64,000 bases of DNA from Bin87 sp965116565 (GTDB lineage Bacteria; Chloroflexota; Dehalococcoidia; Lucifugimonadales; UBA3495), in NCBI GenBank assembly GCA_965116565.1, contig OZ220699.1, positions 2,418,001 to 2,482,000 of the forward strand, written 5' to 3'. The notes beneath the pieces were generated by a model. The model was not told the DNA's origin. It worked only from the letters and a program-made list of their open reading frames with translations, and did no database searches. The translations under genes were made by a program, and so were the position numbers. Below, in pieces: positions 7,915-15,624 of the stretch. Positions within the stretch are counted from its first letter, which is position 1, and each line of letters starts with the position of its first letter.

Positions 7915-8868
7915 TCATCGTTCGGGGTCTGGGCCCCCGATGTCCCTCAGGATGTTCTCCAGCGCCTGGTCCAACGCCGGGTCCAGATCCACCGGTTCCA
8001 CGAATGGCGTGTACTGGTAGTCCAGGCGCACCTGGTCAATGATCTGCTTGGCCTCGTTGTTGGTGCTGCCCAGCCGTTCCAGATTCTCCAACAGTTCCTG
8101 CGACTCCCGACTCCCCATCTGCTCCAGTTCCGACAGGTCCATCTCGATCCCGAAGAGGGAACGCAAACGGCGGAGAATGTCGTAATACGCCCGGTGGTCC
8201 TGGGTGATGCCCAGCTGGTTGTTGTTGTTGTTGGTCATGAAGGGATACATGGGCGCCATCGCTCCCATGCGGAACATCTGGACATCCGTGTATTCGAAGT
8301 GCGCCAGGGAAACCAGGGCCATCCCTATGGTCGGCCCCTGCCGTCCTCGGCTGCCGTAGCTGGAGAACTGTACACCGTACCGCTCCAGTTGTTCCTTCAT
8401 CTCAGGCTGGGAGTAAACGCAGGTGATGCGCCTCTCCAGGTCCGGCGGGGCCGGGCCGTTCACCCCCTCGACGGCGACCGTCTGCTTCAGGCCCAGGTCC
8501 TTGATGGCGTTGAAGAAAGCCTCGGCATAGATGTCGATCCGGTACCAGGGCTCCTCGCCAAGGAACACCAGCAGGCCGCTGCCGATTTCGTAGAAGGCGT
8601 TCTGTCGGGTCATCGCCGAGCTTGGCAATCCCTCGTGGAACGCCGCAGCCGGTCGGAATGCGTCGTGCGTGCCCGCCACCTGGAATGGGTAACACATCTG
8701 GTTGACATACTCGGTCAGTTGGCCGATTTGACGTCCCCCGTTCTTGTCAATCAGGTAACGGGGGAGGCCGCTCGAAATCCGGCCGCCGTTTGACCACTGT
8801 CGTCGCCATCCGGCAATCAGGTAGTCGGCTTCCGGTTTGTGGGTGAAGTTGAAAAGTTCCTCAGGCAT
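7915..8868 (-). CDS. PAC2 family protein
   Basis: The 317-residue protein resembles the PAC2 (proteasome assembly chaperone 2) family, found in archaea, actinobacteria and other bacteria as stand-alone proteins. Features are the N-terminal DYLIAGWRRQWSNGG, a long-range GLLVFLGEEPWYR strand-loop, GPTIGMALVSLAHFEY and the acidic C-terminal helices typical of the bacterial form. In bacteria with proteasomes such proteins are thought to influence proteasome or ATPase assembly, but no proteasome gene is seen nearby. A small unknown gene lies just upstream on the same strand, likely in the same transcript. Confidence 0.7.
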   Translation of the reverse strand: MPEELFNFTHKPEADYLIAGWRRQWSNGGRISSGLPRYLIDKNGGRQIGQLTEYVNQMCYPFQVAGTHDAFRPAAAFHEGLPSSAMTRQNAFYEIGSGLLVFLGEEPWYRIDIYAEAFFNAIKDLGLKQTVAVEGVNGPAPPDLERRITCVYSQPEMKEQLERYGVQFSSYGSRGRQGPTIGMALVSLAHFEYTDVQMFRMGAMAPMYPFMTNNNNNQLGITQDHRAYYDILRRLRSLFGIEMDLSELEQMGSRESQELLENLERLGSTNNEAKQIIDQVRLDYQYTPFVEPVDLDPALDQALENILRDIGGPDPER

Positions 8869-8945
8869 TACGGACCGCCTTCCTGCTTGGCCGTCTCATC
8901 GAGGTTTCGCCTAATATACCACATCCCTGTTTGCCTCCTTGACGC

Positions 8946-9254
8946 CTAGTTGCGCGAGAACCCGCCGCCCTGCCCACCCGACTGCTCATTGACCAGGAAC
9001 GTGCCCGAATCTCTCCCGTGGATGGTTTCCAACTCCACGTCGAACCGCTGCCCACCGAACTCGCCCAGCATCTCGAACCGCCGCTCGGTGTAAACCCTGC
9101 CTTCAAAGCCGGCGCTTTCCACGTCCCGTTCGTCTTCGCCCGACAGGTACATCTCAACCGCGGTGGTCATCAGCTTCTCCCGGTCCTCGCCGCTGAGCAC
9201 CCCCGGGGCACGCAGGAACACGTACCCCCACCGCATGCCTTTATGCTCCATCAT
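8946..9254 (-). CDS. Hypothetical protein upstream of PAC2 gene
   Basis: A 102-residue soluble protein with no recognised family. It is rich in charged residues (SGEDREKLMTTAVEMYLSGEDERD) and ends in a glycine-rich tail (GGQGGGFSRN). The internal MRWGYVF at 9236 could be the true start, since GGAG lies 9 bases before it. It precedes the PAC2 gene by 77 bases on the same strand, so the two may be co-transcribed. No catalytic motif, signal peptide or membrane segment is visible. Confidence 0.5.
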   Translation of the reverse strand: MMEHKGMRWGYVFLRAPGVLSGEDREKLMTTAVEMYLSGEDERDVESAGFEGRVYTERRFEMLGEFGGQRFDVELETIHGRDSGTFLVNEQSGGQGGGFSRN

Positions 9255-9386
9255 GGGGCAGATCGTCCCTGAAATTGATGCAAAATTGTTGGCAGGTCCC
9301 CAGCCGCCCTCGTTTTGCCGGAATGAAATCGTTGCAGGGTCATCACGGATCGAGGCAACATAACGGCGTGGCGCGGTAGGGACGGA

Positions 9387-9463
9387 TGGTGGGCGGTGAG
9401 GGACTCGAACCCCCGGCCTTCTGCGTGTAAAGCAGACGCTCTAACCATCTGAGCTAACCGCCC
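9387..9463 (-). tRNA. tRNA-Val (anticodon UAC)
   Basis: The acceptor GGGCGGT pairs with ACCGCCC. The anticodon stem TCTGC / GCAGA encloses loop TTTACAC with anticodon TAC. The T arm holds GGTTCGAGTCC and the CCA end is encoded. It is the last of four tRNAs transcribed together on the minus strand. Confidence 0.95.
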
Positions 9464-9488
9464 CAGTTCTTTCGTCGGGGCATAAGAA

Positions 9489-9564
9489 TGGCGCGCTTGG
9501 CGAGATTCGAACTCACGACCTCTGCCTCCGCAGGGCAGCGCTCTATCCACTGAGCTACAAGCGC
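9489..9564 (-). tRNA. tRNA-Arg (anticodon GCG)
   Basis: The acceptor GCGCTTG pairs with CAAGCGC; discriminator G and CCA are encoded. The anticodon stem CTGCC / GGCAG encloses loop CTGCGGA, giving anticodon GCG, and the D-loop has the arginine-type A20 (AGTGGATA). Most bacteria read CGU/CGC/CGA with an ACG (inosine) tRNA, so a GCG anticodon is unusual. Confidence 0.93.
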
Positions 9565-9575
9565 GCGTCGGAAAA

Positions 9576-9661
9576 TGGTGCCGAGGGAGGGATTTGAACC
9601 CACACGTCCTAAAGGACACTGCGCCCTGAACGCAGCGCGTCTGCCGTTTCGCCACCTCGGC
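9576..9661 (-). tRNA. tRNA-Leu (anticodon CAG)
   Basis: An 86-base class II tRNA with acceptor CCGAGGT.. / ..CCTCGGC ends, anticodon stem CTGCG / CGCAG around loop TTCAGGG (anticodon CAG) and a long variable arm (TGTCCTTTAGGACGT) typical of leucine tRNAs. CCA is encoded. Confidence 0.95.
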
Positions 9662-9704
9662 TCGGTGGTTTTCCGCTGTAAAATGACTCTCGCTAAGGCG
9701 GGTA

Positions 9705-9780
9705 TGGTGGGCGATGGAGGATTTGAACCTCCGACCTCCTCGGTGTGAACGAGGCGCTCTAACCGCTGAGCTAACCGCCC
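9705..9780 (-). tRNA. tRNA-Val (anticodon CAC)
   Basis: The acceptor GGGCGGT pairs with ATCGCCC. The anticodon stem CCTCG / CGAGG encloses loop TTCACAC with anticodon CAC. CCA is encoded. Its 5' half closely resembles the tRNA-Val (UAC) in the same cluster, suggesting the two arose by duplication. Confidence 0.95.
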
Positions 9781-9799
9781 CAGCGCGACTCACGAATCA

Positions 9800-10153
9800 T
9801 TATAGCCCGGCGCCCCTGATACGGCAACCGGCCATGCCTCTCGCGCGTAGCCGCTTGGGGGAATGGTCATCGCCGCTGGCCCAGGGGAGAAGCCTGAGGA
9901 CGATCGATTCGGGGTCGGGGACGTCGGCCTGGCGTCGAATATTGTCGAGGTAGCGGCGGAGGGGGACGAAGATGGGCAGCCGGCACCCGGCCTTGACGAT
10001 GCGCTGGATGACGGCGGCGGACTCGGGGGTTTGGTCGGGATCCCAGCCGTCGGCGACGGCTTCGGCGATGCGGCGGATTCTGATGATGGCGAGTTCACTG
10101 GCGGACCGGCGCATGAGGGCGTCGATGCGGCGGCGGATTTGGGAGATGGTCAT
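9800..10153 (-). CDS. Small arginine-rich hypothetical protein
   Basis: A 117-residue basic protein starting MTISQIRRRIDALMRR, with two amphipathic helical stretches (ELAIIRIRRIAEAVADGW and CRLPIFVPLRRYLDNIRR) and an arginine-rich tail. The reading frame is open up to 10258, but the upstream part is low-complexity Pro/Asn-rich and unlikely to be translated. No strong ribosome binding site is seen. The composition is protein-like and could suit a small nucleic-acid-binding or mobile-element protein. It lies directly upstream of the tRNA cluster on the same strand. The function is unknown. Confidence 0.42.
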   Translation of the reverse strand: MTISQIRRRIDALMRRSASELAIIRIRRIAEAVADGWDPDQTPESAAVIQRIVKAGCRLPIFVPLRRYLDNIRRQADVPDPESIVLRLLPWASGDDHSPKRLRARGMAGCRIRGAGL

Positions 10154-10722
10154 CGGATTTGCTCGGGGTTGATTGTCTGAATCAGGATTTGCGGCCCCCG
10201 TATCAAGGGGGTTGGGGGTTGGATTGGGATGGCGGCGATTTTGGAAAACACCGCTCATTTCCGCTCATTTCCGTTTGTTTGAGTGGGGGCCTGGAACGGT
10301 CATGGCGGTGAATGGGTGTGGATTGAGCCGGTTTCGGGGGGATTTCAGTGGTTTTGGCGGTCTGTTGAGAGGTATTGGGGGCGGGATTGGGATGTAACGA
10401 AAAGGCGCAGAATCGCAGAGTCCGGGTAGGTTGATCACGTGGTGGCTTTTGGTGGCAACTGTTCAGAGTTGATGAGTTTGCTTGTTATGGATGCCTTACC
10501 GGCGCGCTGGGACGTTTACAGTCCGGCGATTGAGGGATGTAGCAGGGGAAAGATTTTCCGGATGCCGGCTCAAAGCCGGTATGACGGTCTTGTTGTTAGA
10601 AGGAAACCTCAAATCTGAACAGGTGCTTTTGGCCAGTAGGATTGCAGAGTCGCATTATTAAATGGTAGGGCGAGCGAGGCGCCGGGGCGAGGGGGAAGTG
10701 TCAGTTCTCTGCTCGCCAACCG
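10154..10722. other. Gene-poor intergenic region beside the tRNA cluster
   Basis: I see no supportable gene in these roughly 570 bases. The segment is G-rich on the plus strand from 10200 to 10400 and has a short direct repeat CGCTCATTTCC near 10252-10271. It also holds one copy-like palindrome GCCGGCTCAAAGCCGGT near 10564-10580, related in style to the dispersed CCGGCGAAAGCCGG repeats later in the window. It may be a decayed insertion site next to tRNA genes. Confidence 0.5.
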
Positions 10723-10750
10723 AAAAAGGGGCAGCCGACCGGCTACCCCT
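10723..10750 (-). terminator. Rho-independent terminator of the CoA-transferase gene
   Basis: Read on the minus strand, AGGGGTAGCC / GGCTGCCCCT pairs with one mismatch around a 4-base loop and is followed by TTTTT. It lies about 120 bases past the stop of the minus-strand CoA transferase gene. Confidence 0.7.
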
Positions 10751-10866
10751 CGATTTCGCAATATAGGTACGTTATGTCAAAAAGTGGCCGAAAACCCCGT
10801 ATAACACAACATAACGCGCCTTGTGCGAACCTTGTGCGAACCAACCAATGTTCGAATTGGCCGGCG

Positions 10867-12090
10867 TCAGTGAGCCCCAACGCCGCTGATCTCCTTGCCA
10901 GGTTCCCCAACCGCTCCCGATTCCAGCAGCTTCGCGAACGCTTCGGAGTCGTAGCCCAATTCCGCCAGCACTTCCTCGTTGTGTTCTCCCAGCGCCGGCG
11001 GCGCCATTCGCAATTCCGCCGGAGTTCCCTGCAGCTTGATCGGGGAGTTGGGAACCCTGAGATCCGGCACCTTGGGGTGGTTGATCTCCAGGAACATCTC
11101 CCGCGCGTTGACCTGTTCGTCCGCCACCACGTCCGACGTCTTGTTGATCGGCCCCACCGGCACGCCCGCCTCATCGATCACCTTGACCCAGTGCGCCACG
11201 CTGTTGGTGGCAAAAATGCTGTTCAAGAGGTCGACCATCTCAGCCCGGTGCGCCACCCGATCGGGATTGGTGGCGAACTTGGGGTTGTCCTTGAGGTCCG
11301 GATGGCCGATGGCGTTGCAGAACCGCTCCCACAGGTTCGGATTCGCCACGCCCAGAATGAAAAAGCCGTCCGCCGCCTGGAAACTCTGGTAAGGCACCAG
11401 GCTCGGATGTCCGGAGCCAAGCCGATGCGGCTCGATGCCGGTACCGATGAAACCGGTCGCGTGGTAGCTCATCGCCGCAACCTGCCCGTCCAGCAGCGCC
11501 GTGTCAATCAACTGACCCTCGCCAGTCTTGTCCCGGTGGTACAGCGCAGTCACGATCGATCCGTAGGCCAGCATGCCGGTGAACAGGTCCACCAGCGAGA
11601 ATCCAACCCGCTGGGGCGGCCCATTGGGGTCGCCGGTCAAGTGCATCAACCCGCTGTACGCCTGGATGATCAGGTCGTAACCGGGCTTGTTGGCCATCGG
11701 CCCAGTGCGTCCGTAGCCGGATATGGTGCAGTAAACGATGTCGGGATTCATCGCCTTGATGTCCTCATAGCCCAACCCCATCCGAGCCAGGGTGCCCGCC
11801 CTGAAGCTCTCGATCATCACGTCGGCTTCCTTGGCCAGCGACTTGACGATCTTCAATCCTTCCTCGGATTTCAGGTTGACCGACAGGCTGCGCTTGTTGC
11901 GGTTGAACGAAAGGAATTGAGTGCTCTCGCCGTTCCAGATCGGCGGCCACTTGCGCGTCTCGTCGCCGTCGTTCGGCTCTTCGATCTTGATGACGTCGGC
12001 GCCCATGTCGGCCAGATTCTGGGTGCAAAACGGGCCCGCCAGCGTGCGGGTGAGGTCAACGACCTTGATGTTTTCCAGAGGCTGAGACAT
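10867..12090 (-). CDS. CaiB/BaiF family CoA transferase
   Basis: The 407-residue protein is a class III CoA transferase, which moves CoA between a CoA-thioester and a free acid. It has the family's N-terminal VVDLTRTLAGPFCTQNLADMGADVIKIE, the SFNRNKRSLSVNLKS segment, the YDLIIQAYSGLM segment, and the catalytic aspartate D168 in GFSLVDLFTG. The length is typical for a single-domain member that works as an interlocked dimer. It stands alone between two intergenic gaps, with its own terminator. The acid substrate cannot be inferred; oxalate, carnitine and benzylsuccinate are known in relatives. Confidence 0.92.
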   Translation of the reverse strand: MSQPLENIKVVDLTRTLAGPFCTQNLADMGADVIKIEEPNDGDETRKWPPIWNGESTQFLSFNRNKRSLSVNLKSEEGLKIVKSLAKEADVMIESFRAGTLARMGLGYEDIKAMNPDIVYCTISGYGRTGPMANKPGYDLIIQAYSGLMHLTGDPNGPPQRVGFSLVDLFTGMLAYGSIVTALYHRDKTGEGQLIDTALLDGQVAAMSYHATGFIGTGIEPHRLGSGHPSLVPYQSFQAADGFFILGVANPNLWERFCNAIGHPDLKDNPKFATNPDRVAHRAEMVDLLNSIFATNSVAHWVKVIDEAGVPVGPINKTSDVVADEQVNAREMFLEINHPKVPDLRVPNSPIKLQGTPAELRMAPPALGEHNEEVLAELGYDSEAFAKLLESGAVGEPGKEISGVGAH

Positions 12091-12193
12091 CGTTACAGTC
12101 CTCGCTTTTTCAGTTTCGCCGGATTATAGCATGGGGCTTGGTGCGCGTTGACGACCGCATTTTCAGGTGTTAGCGTGAGCGCGAATTTCCGTT

Positions 12194-13153
12194 ATGTCGA
12201 CTCCTGCACCGATATCCAACGACCCCGCTCGCCCGTGGATCGTCTCCCTGGGCGGCATCAACATGGATCTGGTCACATTCGCAGACCGACTGCCCGCCGA
12301 CGGGGAAACTGTGGTGGGCGACCGGTTCGTAACTTACGCCGGCGGCAAGGGCGCGAACCAGGCCGTCGCAGCAGCGCGTATGGGCGTCCGCTCCGCCATG
12401 GTCGGGCGCGTGGGCGACGACATGTTCGGCCCGCAACTCATCGAACTCCTGCAGTCCGCCGGCGTAGCTACCGATGCGGTATCTGTCACCCCCAACACGT
12501 CCTCAGGCATCGCGGTGATCAGCGTCGGCCAGGCCGGCCAGAACCGCATCGTTCAGGTTCTCGGAGCCAACGACACCTGCGGCGACGACGAGTTCGATGC
12601 CATCTGCGCTCTGCTGCCCGAAACGTCCGCTGTGCTGCTCCAGCTTGAGGTATCGATCCAGCTTTCCCTGAGCGTTGCCGAGCGGGCATCCGCTCATGGC
12701 GTTTCAGTAATCCTCGATCCTGGACCGGTGCGGCCCGTGCCCGCCGAGTTCTATCGCCACGTTTCGGTCATCACTCCCAACGAAACCGAGGCAGAGGCCC
12801 TGGTCGGTCATCCCATCGCCGATATCGGCGCCGCCTCTGCGGCAGCCCACGAGCTTGTCGGGCGCGGAGTGCGCGCTGCCGTCATCAAATTGGGATCCAT
12901 GGGCGCGTATTGGTCCGACGGAAATGACGCCGGCCACGTTCCCGCGTTTCCCGTGGACGCTGTGGACACCGTGGCCGCCGGCGACGCATTCAACAGCGCG
13001 ATGACGGTGGCGTTGTCCGAAGGCGCTCCATTATCGGAGGCGGTCCGTTGGGGTTGCGCCGCCGGCGCTTTGGCCGTAACTGAAGTCGGTGCGCAGGACT
13101 CCATGCCGGCCCGAGCCGCGGTGCGGGATCTGCTGAAGCAAAACAGGCCCTAA
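12194..13153 (+). CDS. rbsK: PfkB-family carbohydrate kinase, ribokinase-like
   Basis: The 319-residue protein is a PfkB-family sugar kinase close to ribokinase, which converts D-ribose to ribose 5-phosphate with ATP. The N-terminal signature GGINMDLVTFADRLPADGETV and the AGGKGANQAVAAARMG motif (around residues 50-65) are ribokinase-like. The C-terminal VDTVAAGDAFNSAMTVAL carries the anion hole and catalytic aspartate of the second PfkB motif. Both ends are complete. The neighbours are Nudix and ComF genes on the same strand with short gaps, but no ribose transporter is present, so the symbol is tentative. Confidence 0.82.
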   Translation: MSTPAPISNDPARPWIVSLGGINMDLVTFADRLPADGETVVGDRFVTYAGGKGANQAVAAARMGVRSAMVGRVGDDMFGPQLIELLQSAGVATDAVSVTPNTSSGIAVISVGQAGQNRIVQVLGANDTCGDDEFDAICALLPETSAVLLQLEVSIQLSLSVAERASAHGVSVILDPGPVRPVPAEFYRHVSVITPNETEAEALVGHPIADIGAASAAAHELVGRGVRAAVIKLGSMGAYWSDGNDAGHVPAFPVDAVDTVAAGDAFNSAMTVALSEGAPLSEAVRWGCAAGALAVTEVGAQDSMPARAAVRDLLKQNRP

Positions 13154-13182
13154 CGTTATGACAATTGGGGTATCTTGCCACC

Positions 13183-13671
13183 GTGGCCACCGACGATAAA
13201 TTCTGCCCCGCCTGCGGCACACGACTAATCCTCCGTCAGAACGAAGGCCAGACCCGCCCAGTCTGTCCCGATTGCGGCCGCGTGATGTATTACGACCCCA
13301 AACTCGCCGCCACCTGCGTCATTGAACGAGAGGGCCGCACCCTGTTCGTCCAGCGTGGGATTCCCACCGGCTATGGCCTCTGGAGCCTCCCCGGTGGTTA
13401 TGTTGACCGGGGCGAACTCGTGGAGGAAGCCGCCGCGCGTGAGGTGCTGGAAGAGACCGGTTTGGAAGTCGTTACCGATCAGCTCATCGGCGTTTTCTCG
13501 CAGGCCCAACATCCGGTGGTCGTCGTCGCGTATTCCGCCTCCGAAACCGGCGGCGAGTTGATCGCGGGCCCGGAGTGCCTGGACCTGGGTTTCTTCGCAC
13601 CGGATGCTCTGCCTCCCCTGGCGTTCCCGCGCGACGCTGAGATCATCCGCCGCAAAAACCTACCCCGATAG
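13183..13671 (+). CDS. Nudix hydrolase with N-terminal zinc ribbon
   Basis: The 162-residue protein has a zinc ribbon (CPACGTRL...CPDCGRVMYYDP, two CxxC pairs in the first 35 residues) followed by a Nudix domain. The Nudix box GGYVDRGELVEEAAAREVLEETGLEV fits GX5EX7REUXEEXGU, so it hydrolyses a nucleoside diphosphate linked to another group. The architecture is like that of NAD pyrophosphatase relatives and ADP-ribose hydrolases. The start is uncertain: GTG 13183 puts the zinc ribbon right at the N-terminus, while TTG 13165 is in frame upstream. Neither has a strong binding site. The gene follows the ribokinase-like gene by 29 bases. Confidence 0.85.
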   Translation: MATDDKFCPACGTRLILRQNEGQTRPVCPDCGRVMYYDPKLAATCVIEREGRTLFVQRGIPTGYGLWSLPGGYVDRGELVEEAAAREVLEETGLEVVTDQLIGVFSQAQHPVVVVAYSASETGGELIAGPECLDLGFFAPDALPPLAFPRDAEIIRRKNLPR

Positions 13672-13701
13672 ATGGGCTAACAACCGCACGGCTGGTCTCC
13701 C

Positions 13702-14439
13702 TTGGTGAGTTTCCCTGACATTCGGCGATTGGCGGCACTGGTTGGGCGGGACCTCCTGGATGCGGTATTCCCGATTGAATGCGTGGGTTGCGGCAACTCC
13801 GGCGGCTTGATTTGCGCCTCATGCCTGGAGAACCTGACGGTTTTGAACACTCCCTACTGCGAGATTTGCGCCACGCCCGGCGATTTCGCCCGCTGTCAGC
13901 CCTGCACTGAATCCAAGCGATGGTTCGATGGCGTACGCGCTCCATATCGTTACGCGGGCCCGATGCGCCAGGCCATCCTCGCCCTCAAGTACGGCGGCAT
14001 CAGAGCGGGTTCGACTCAGTTGGCTGATCTGCTCGCCGCCTATCTGAAAACCAACCCGATGCCGGGCAGCGTGGTGATGCCGGTCCCAATGCACCGCAGT
14101 CGCTTGCGCGAGCGCGGTTACAATCAGGCCGAGCTCCTGGCGAGCCGTGTCGCCAGCCAATGCGACCTGGCGTACCAGCACGCTGCCCTGGTCCGCACCC
14201 GCCTCATCGACCCGCAAGCCGGTATCGCCGACCCGGGCGGCCGCGTGGCAAACGTGTCCGGGAGTGTAGCCGTGGCGGATGGAACAAACGTGAGCGGCAT
14301 GGAAATCATCCTAATCGACGACGTTGCCACCACCGGCAGCACGCTCGAGGAGTGCGCCGCAACCCTCAAACGCGCCGGCGCCCGGTCCGTTTGGTGCCTC
14401 ACCCTGGCAAGGTCCAGCGGCGACGCGCGCAGCGAGTGA
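13702..14439 (+). CDS. comF: ComF family phosphoribosyltransferase-like protein
   Basis: The 245-residue protein matches ComF/GntX. It has an N-terminal double zinc-finger (CVGCG, CASC, CEIC, CQPC within the first 72 residues), the ALKYGG segment, the PVPMHRSRLRERGYNQAELLA motif and a C-terminal PRPP-binding loop IILIDDVATTGSTLEEC. ComF is needed for DNA uptake in naturally competent bacteria, probably acting in the cytosol on incoming single strands. No other competence gene is in the window. The start could be TTG 13702 or GTG 13705; neither has a clear ribosome binding site. Confidence 0.88.
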   Translation: MVSFPDIRRLAALVGRDLLDAVFPIECVGCGNSGGLICASCLENLTVLNTPYCEICATPGDFARCQPCTESKRWFDGVRAPYRYAGPMRQAILALKYGGIRAGSTQLADLLAAYLKTNPMPGSVVMPVPMHRSRLRERGYNQAELLASRVASQCDLAYQHAALVRTRLIDPQAGIADPGGRVANVSGSVAVADGTNVSGMEIILIDDVATTGSTLEECAATLKRAGARSVWCLTLARSSGDARSE

Positions 14440-14558
14440 GGGGAATTCCGAACCACGACACGAGGATCAAGGTCGGTCGCCGTTTGACATCCATCTATCT
14501 GTCTGCTGAAATGGCAGCAAAATCCACCGTTCCACCATTATAGGAAGGAGGCTCGAAC

Positions 14559-15548
14559 ATGGCCGGCAACACTATCGTTTACGTGGGCGCAGAAGCCAGC
14601 GGACTCTACCGTAAGCAGGCGGGCGACGCTCACTGGGACATGCTCACCGACGGCTTGGCGCCCGCTACCCAGGCCCGCGCTATCGCCATCCACCCCAACG
14701 ACCCGCGCACCATTTTCTGCGGAACCCAGCGTGGGGTCTACCGCAGCACCGACGGCGGCGACCACTGGCAGCGCATGAACATGACCGAGGGCCGCGTCGT
14801 CTGGTCCATCCGGTTCCACCCCAACGACCCCAATATCATGTTCCTGGGCACCGAGGGCGCTGAGGTCTTCAAGAGCGAGGACGGCGGCGAAAACTGGGCG
14901 CACATCGCAACGGTTTCCAACCCCAGCCAGGTCCAGATGGCCTTCGCCATGCGTATCCTGGGCATCGACATCGAAGCCAATAACCCCGACAATATGTACG
15001 CGGCCCTGGAAGTGGGCGGCGCAGCCAGCAGCACCGACGGCGGACACACCTGGACCATCCGCAACTCCGAGTTTGCGGGAGACGTTGACCTGCTCGACCT
15101 CCACGGCGTGGCCGTGGGCGGCGCCGATTCCAACTCCGTCCTGATCTCCAACCGCACCGGCGTCTGGCGCAGCACCGACCGCGGCGCATCCTGGCAGGAC
15201 TGCGAGTTCGGCCGCTTCTCGGACATCATGTACTCCCGCGGCGTCGTGCGCGATCCCGGCGACCCCAACACCCTGTACGCCTGCGTCGGCATGAACTTCG
15301 GCAGTGAGCAGGGCGGTGTCATGCGCACCACCAACCTGGGCGATAGCTGGGAACGCTTCGACCAGGGCATCAACCCTGGCAGCACCACCTTCGGTGTGGC
15401 CGTAAACCGTCAGGACCCGTCGCAGGTTTACTTCTGCACCCGCCGCGGCCAGGTCTTCGGCACCCACGACGGAGGTTCCTCCTGGTCCAGCGACCAACTG
15501 CCGGACACTGCGATGAACACCATCAGCGTGGCTTGCACATCTGCATAG
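14559..15548 (+). CDS. BNR-repeat beta-propeller protein
   Basis: The 329-residue protein consists of repeated sortilin/BNR-type blades. Asp-box motifs recur at regular intervals: STDGGDHW, SEDGGENW, STDGGHTW, STDRGASW, TTNLGDSW and THDGGSSW, each preceded by a strand such as DPRTIFCGTQRGVYRS. That suggests a six- or seven-bladed propeller. No signal peptide is seen at the N-terminus (MAGNTIVYVGAEASGLY), so it is probably cytoplasmic, unlike most relatives. GGAAGGAGG lies 8 bases before ATG. A strong terminator follows. The ligand or enzymatic activity is unknown. Confidence 0.75.
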   Translation: MAGNTIVYVGAEASGLYRKQAGDAHWDMLTDGLAPATQARAIAIHPNDPRTIFCGTQRGVYRSTDGGDHWQRMNMTEGRVVWSIRFHPNDPNIMFLGTEGAEVFKSEDGGENWAHIATVSNPSQVQMAFAMRILGIDIEANNPDNMYAALEVGGAASSTDGGHTWTIRNSEFAGDVDLLDLHGVAVGGADSNSVLISNRTGVWRSTDRGASWQDCEFGRFSDIMYSRGVVRDPGDPNTLYACVGMNFGSEQGGVMRTTNLGDSWERFDQGINPGSTTFGVAVNRQDPSQVYFCTRRGQVFGTHDGGSSWSSDQLPDTAMNTISVACTSA

Positions 15549-15574
15549 CCGGTCTGCGCAAAGTCTCAAAACTC

Positions 15575-15599
15575 AGGGGCGGGTTTCAAACCCGCCCCT
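15575..15599. terminator. Perfect 12-bp palindrome, terminator or REP-like element
   Basis: AGGGGCGGGTTT pairs perfectly with AAACCCGCCCCT around a single C and sits between convergent genes. The sequence belongs to a family of GGGGCGGGT-type palindromes seen again at 62939 and, in variant form, at 45834, so it may be a dispersed repeat as well as a terminator. Confidence 0.65.
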
Positions 15600-15624
15600 A
15601 TTGTTGTTCCGATGGAACCTTACC

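Noticed and set aside
9251..9793. A 180-codon minus-strand reading frame.
   Set aside because: It runs straight through four tRNA genes.
10774..12129. A 451-codon plus-strand reading frame.
   Set aside because: It is the antisense of the well-supported CaiB-type CoA transferase.
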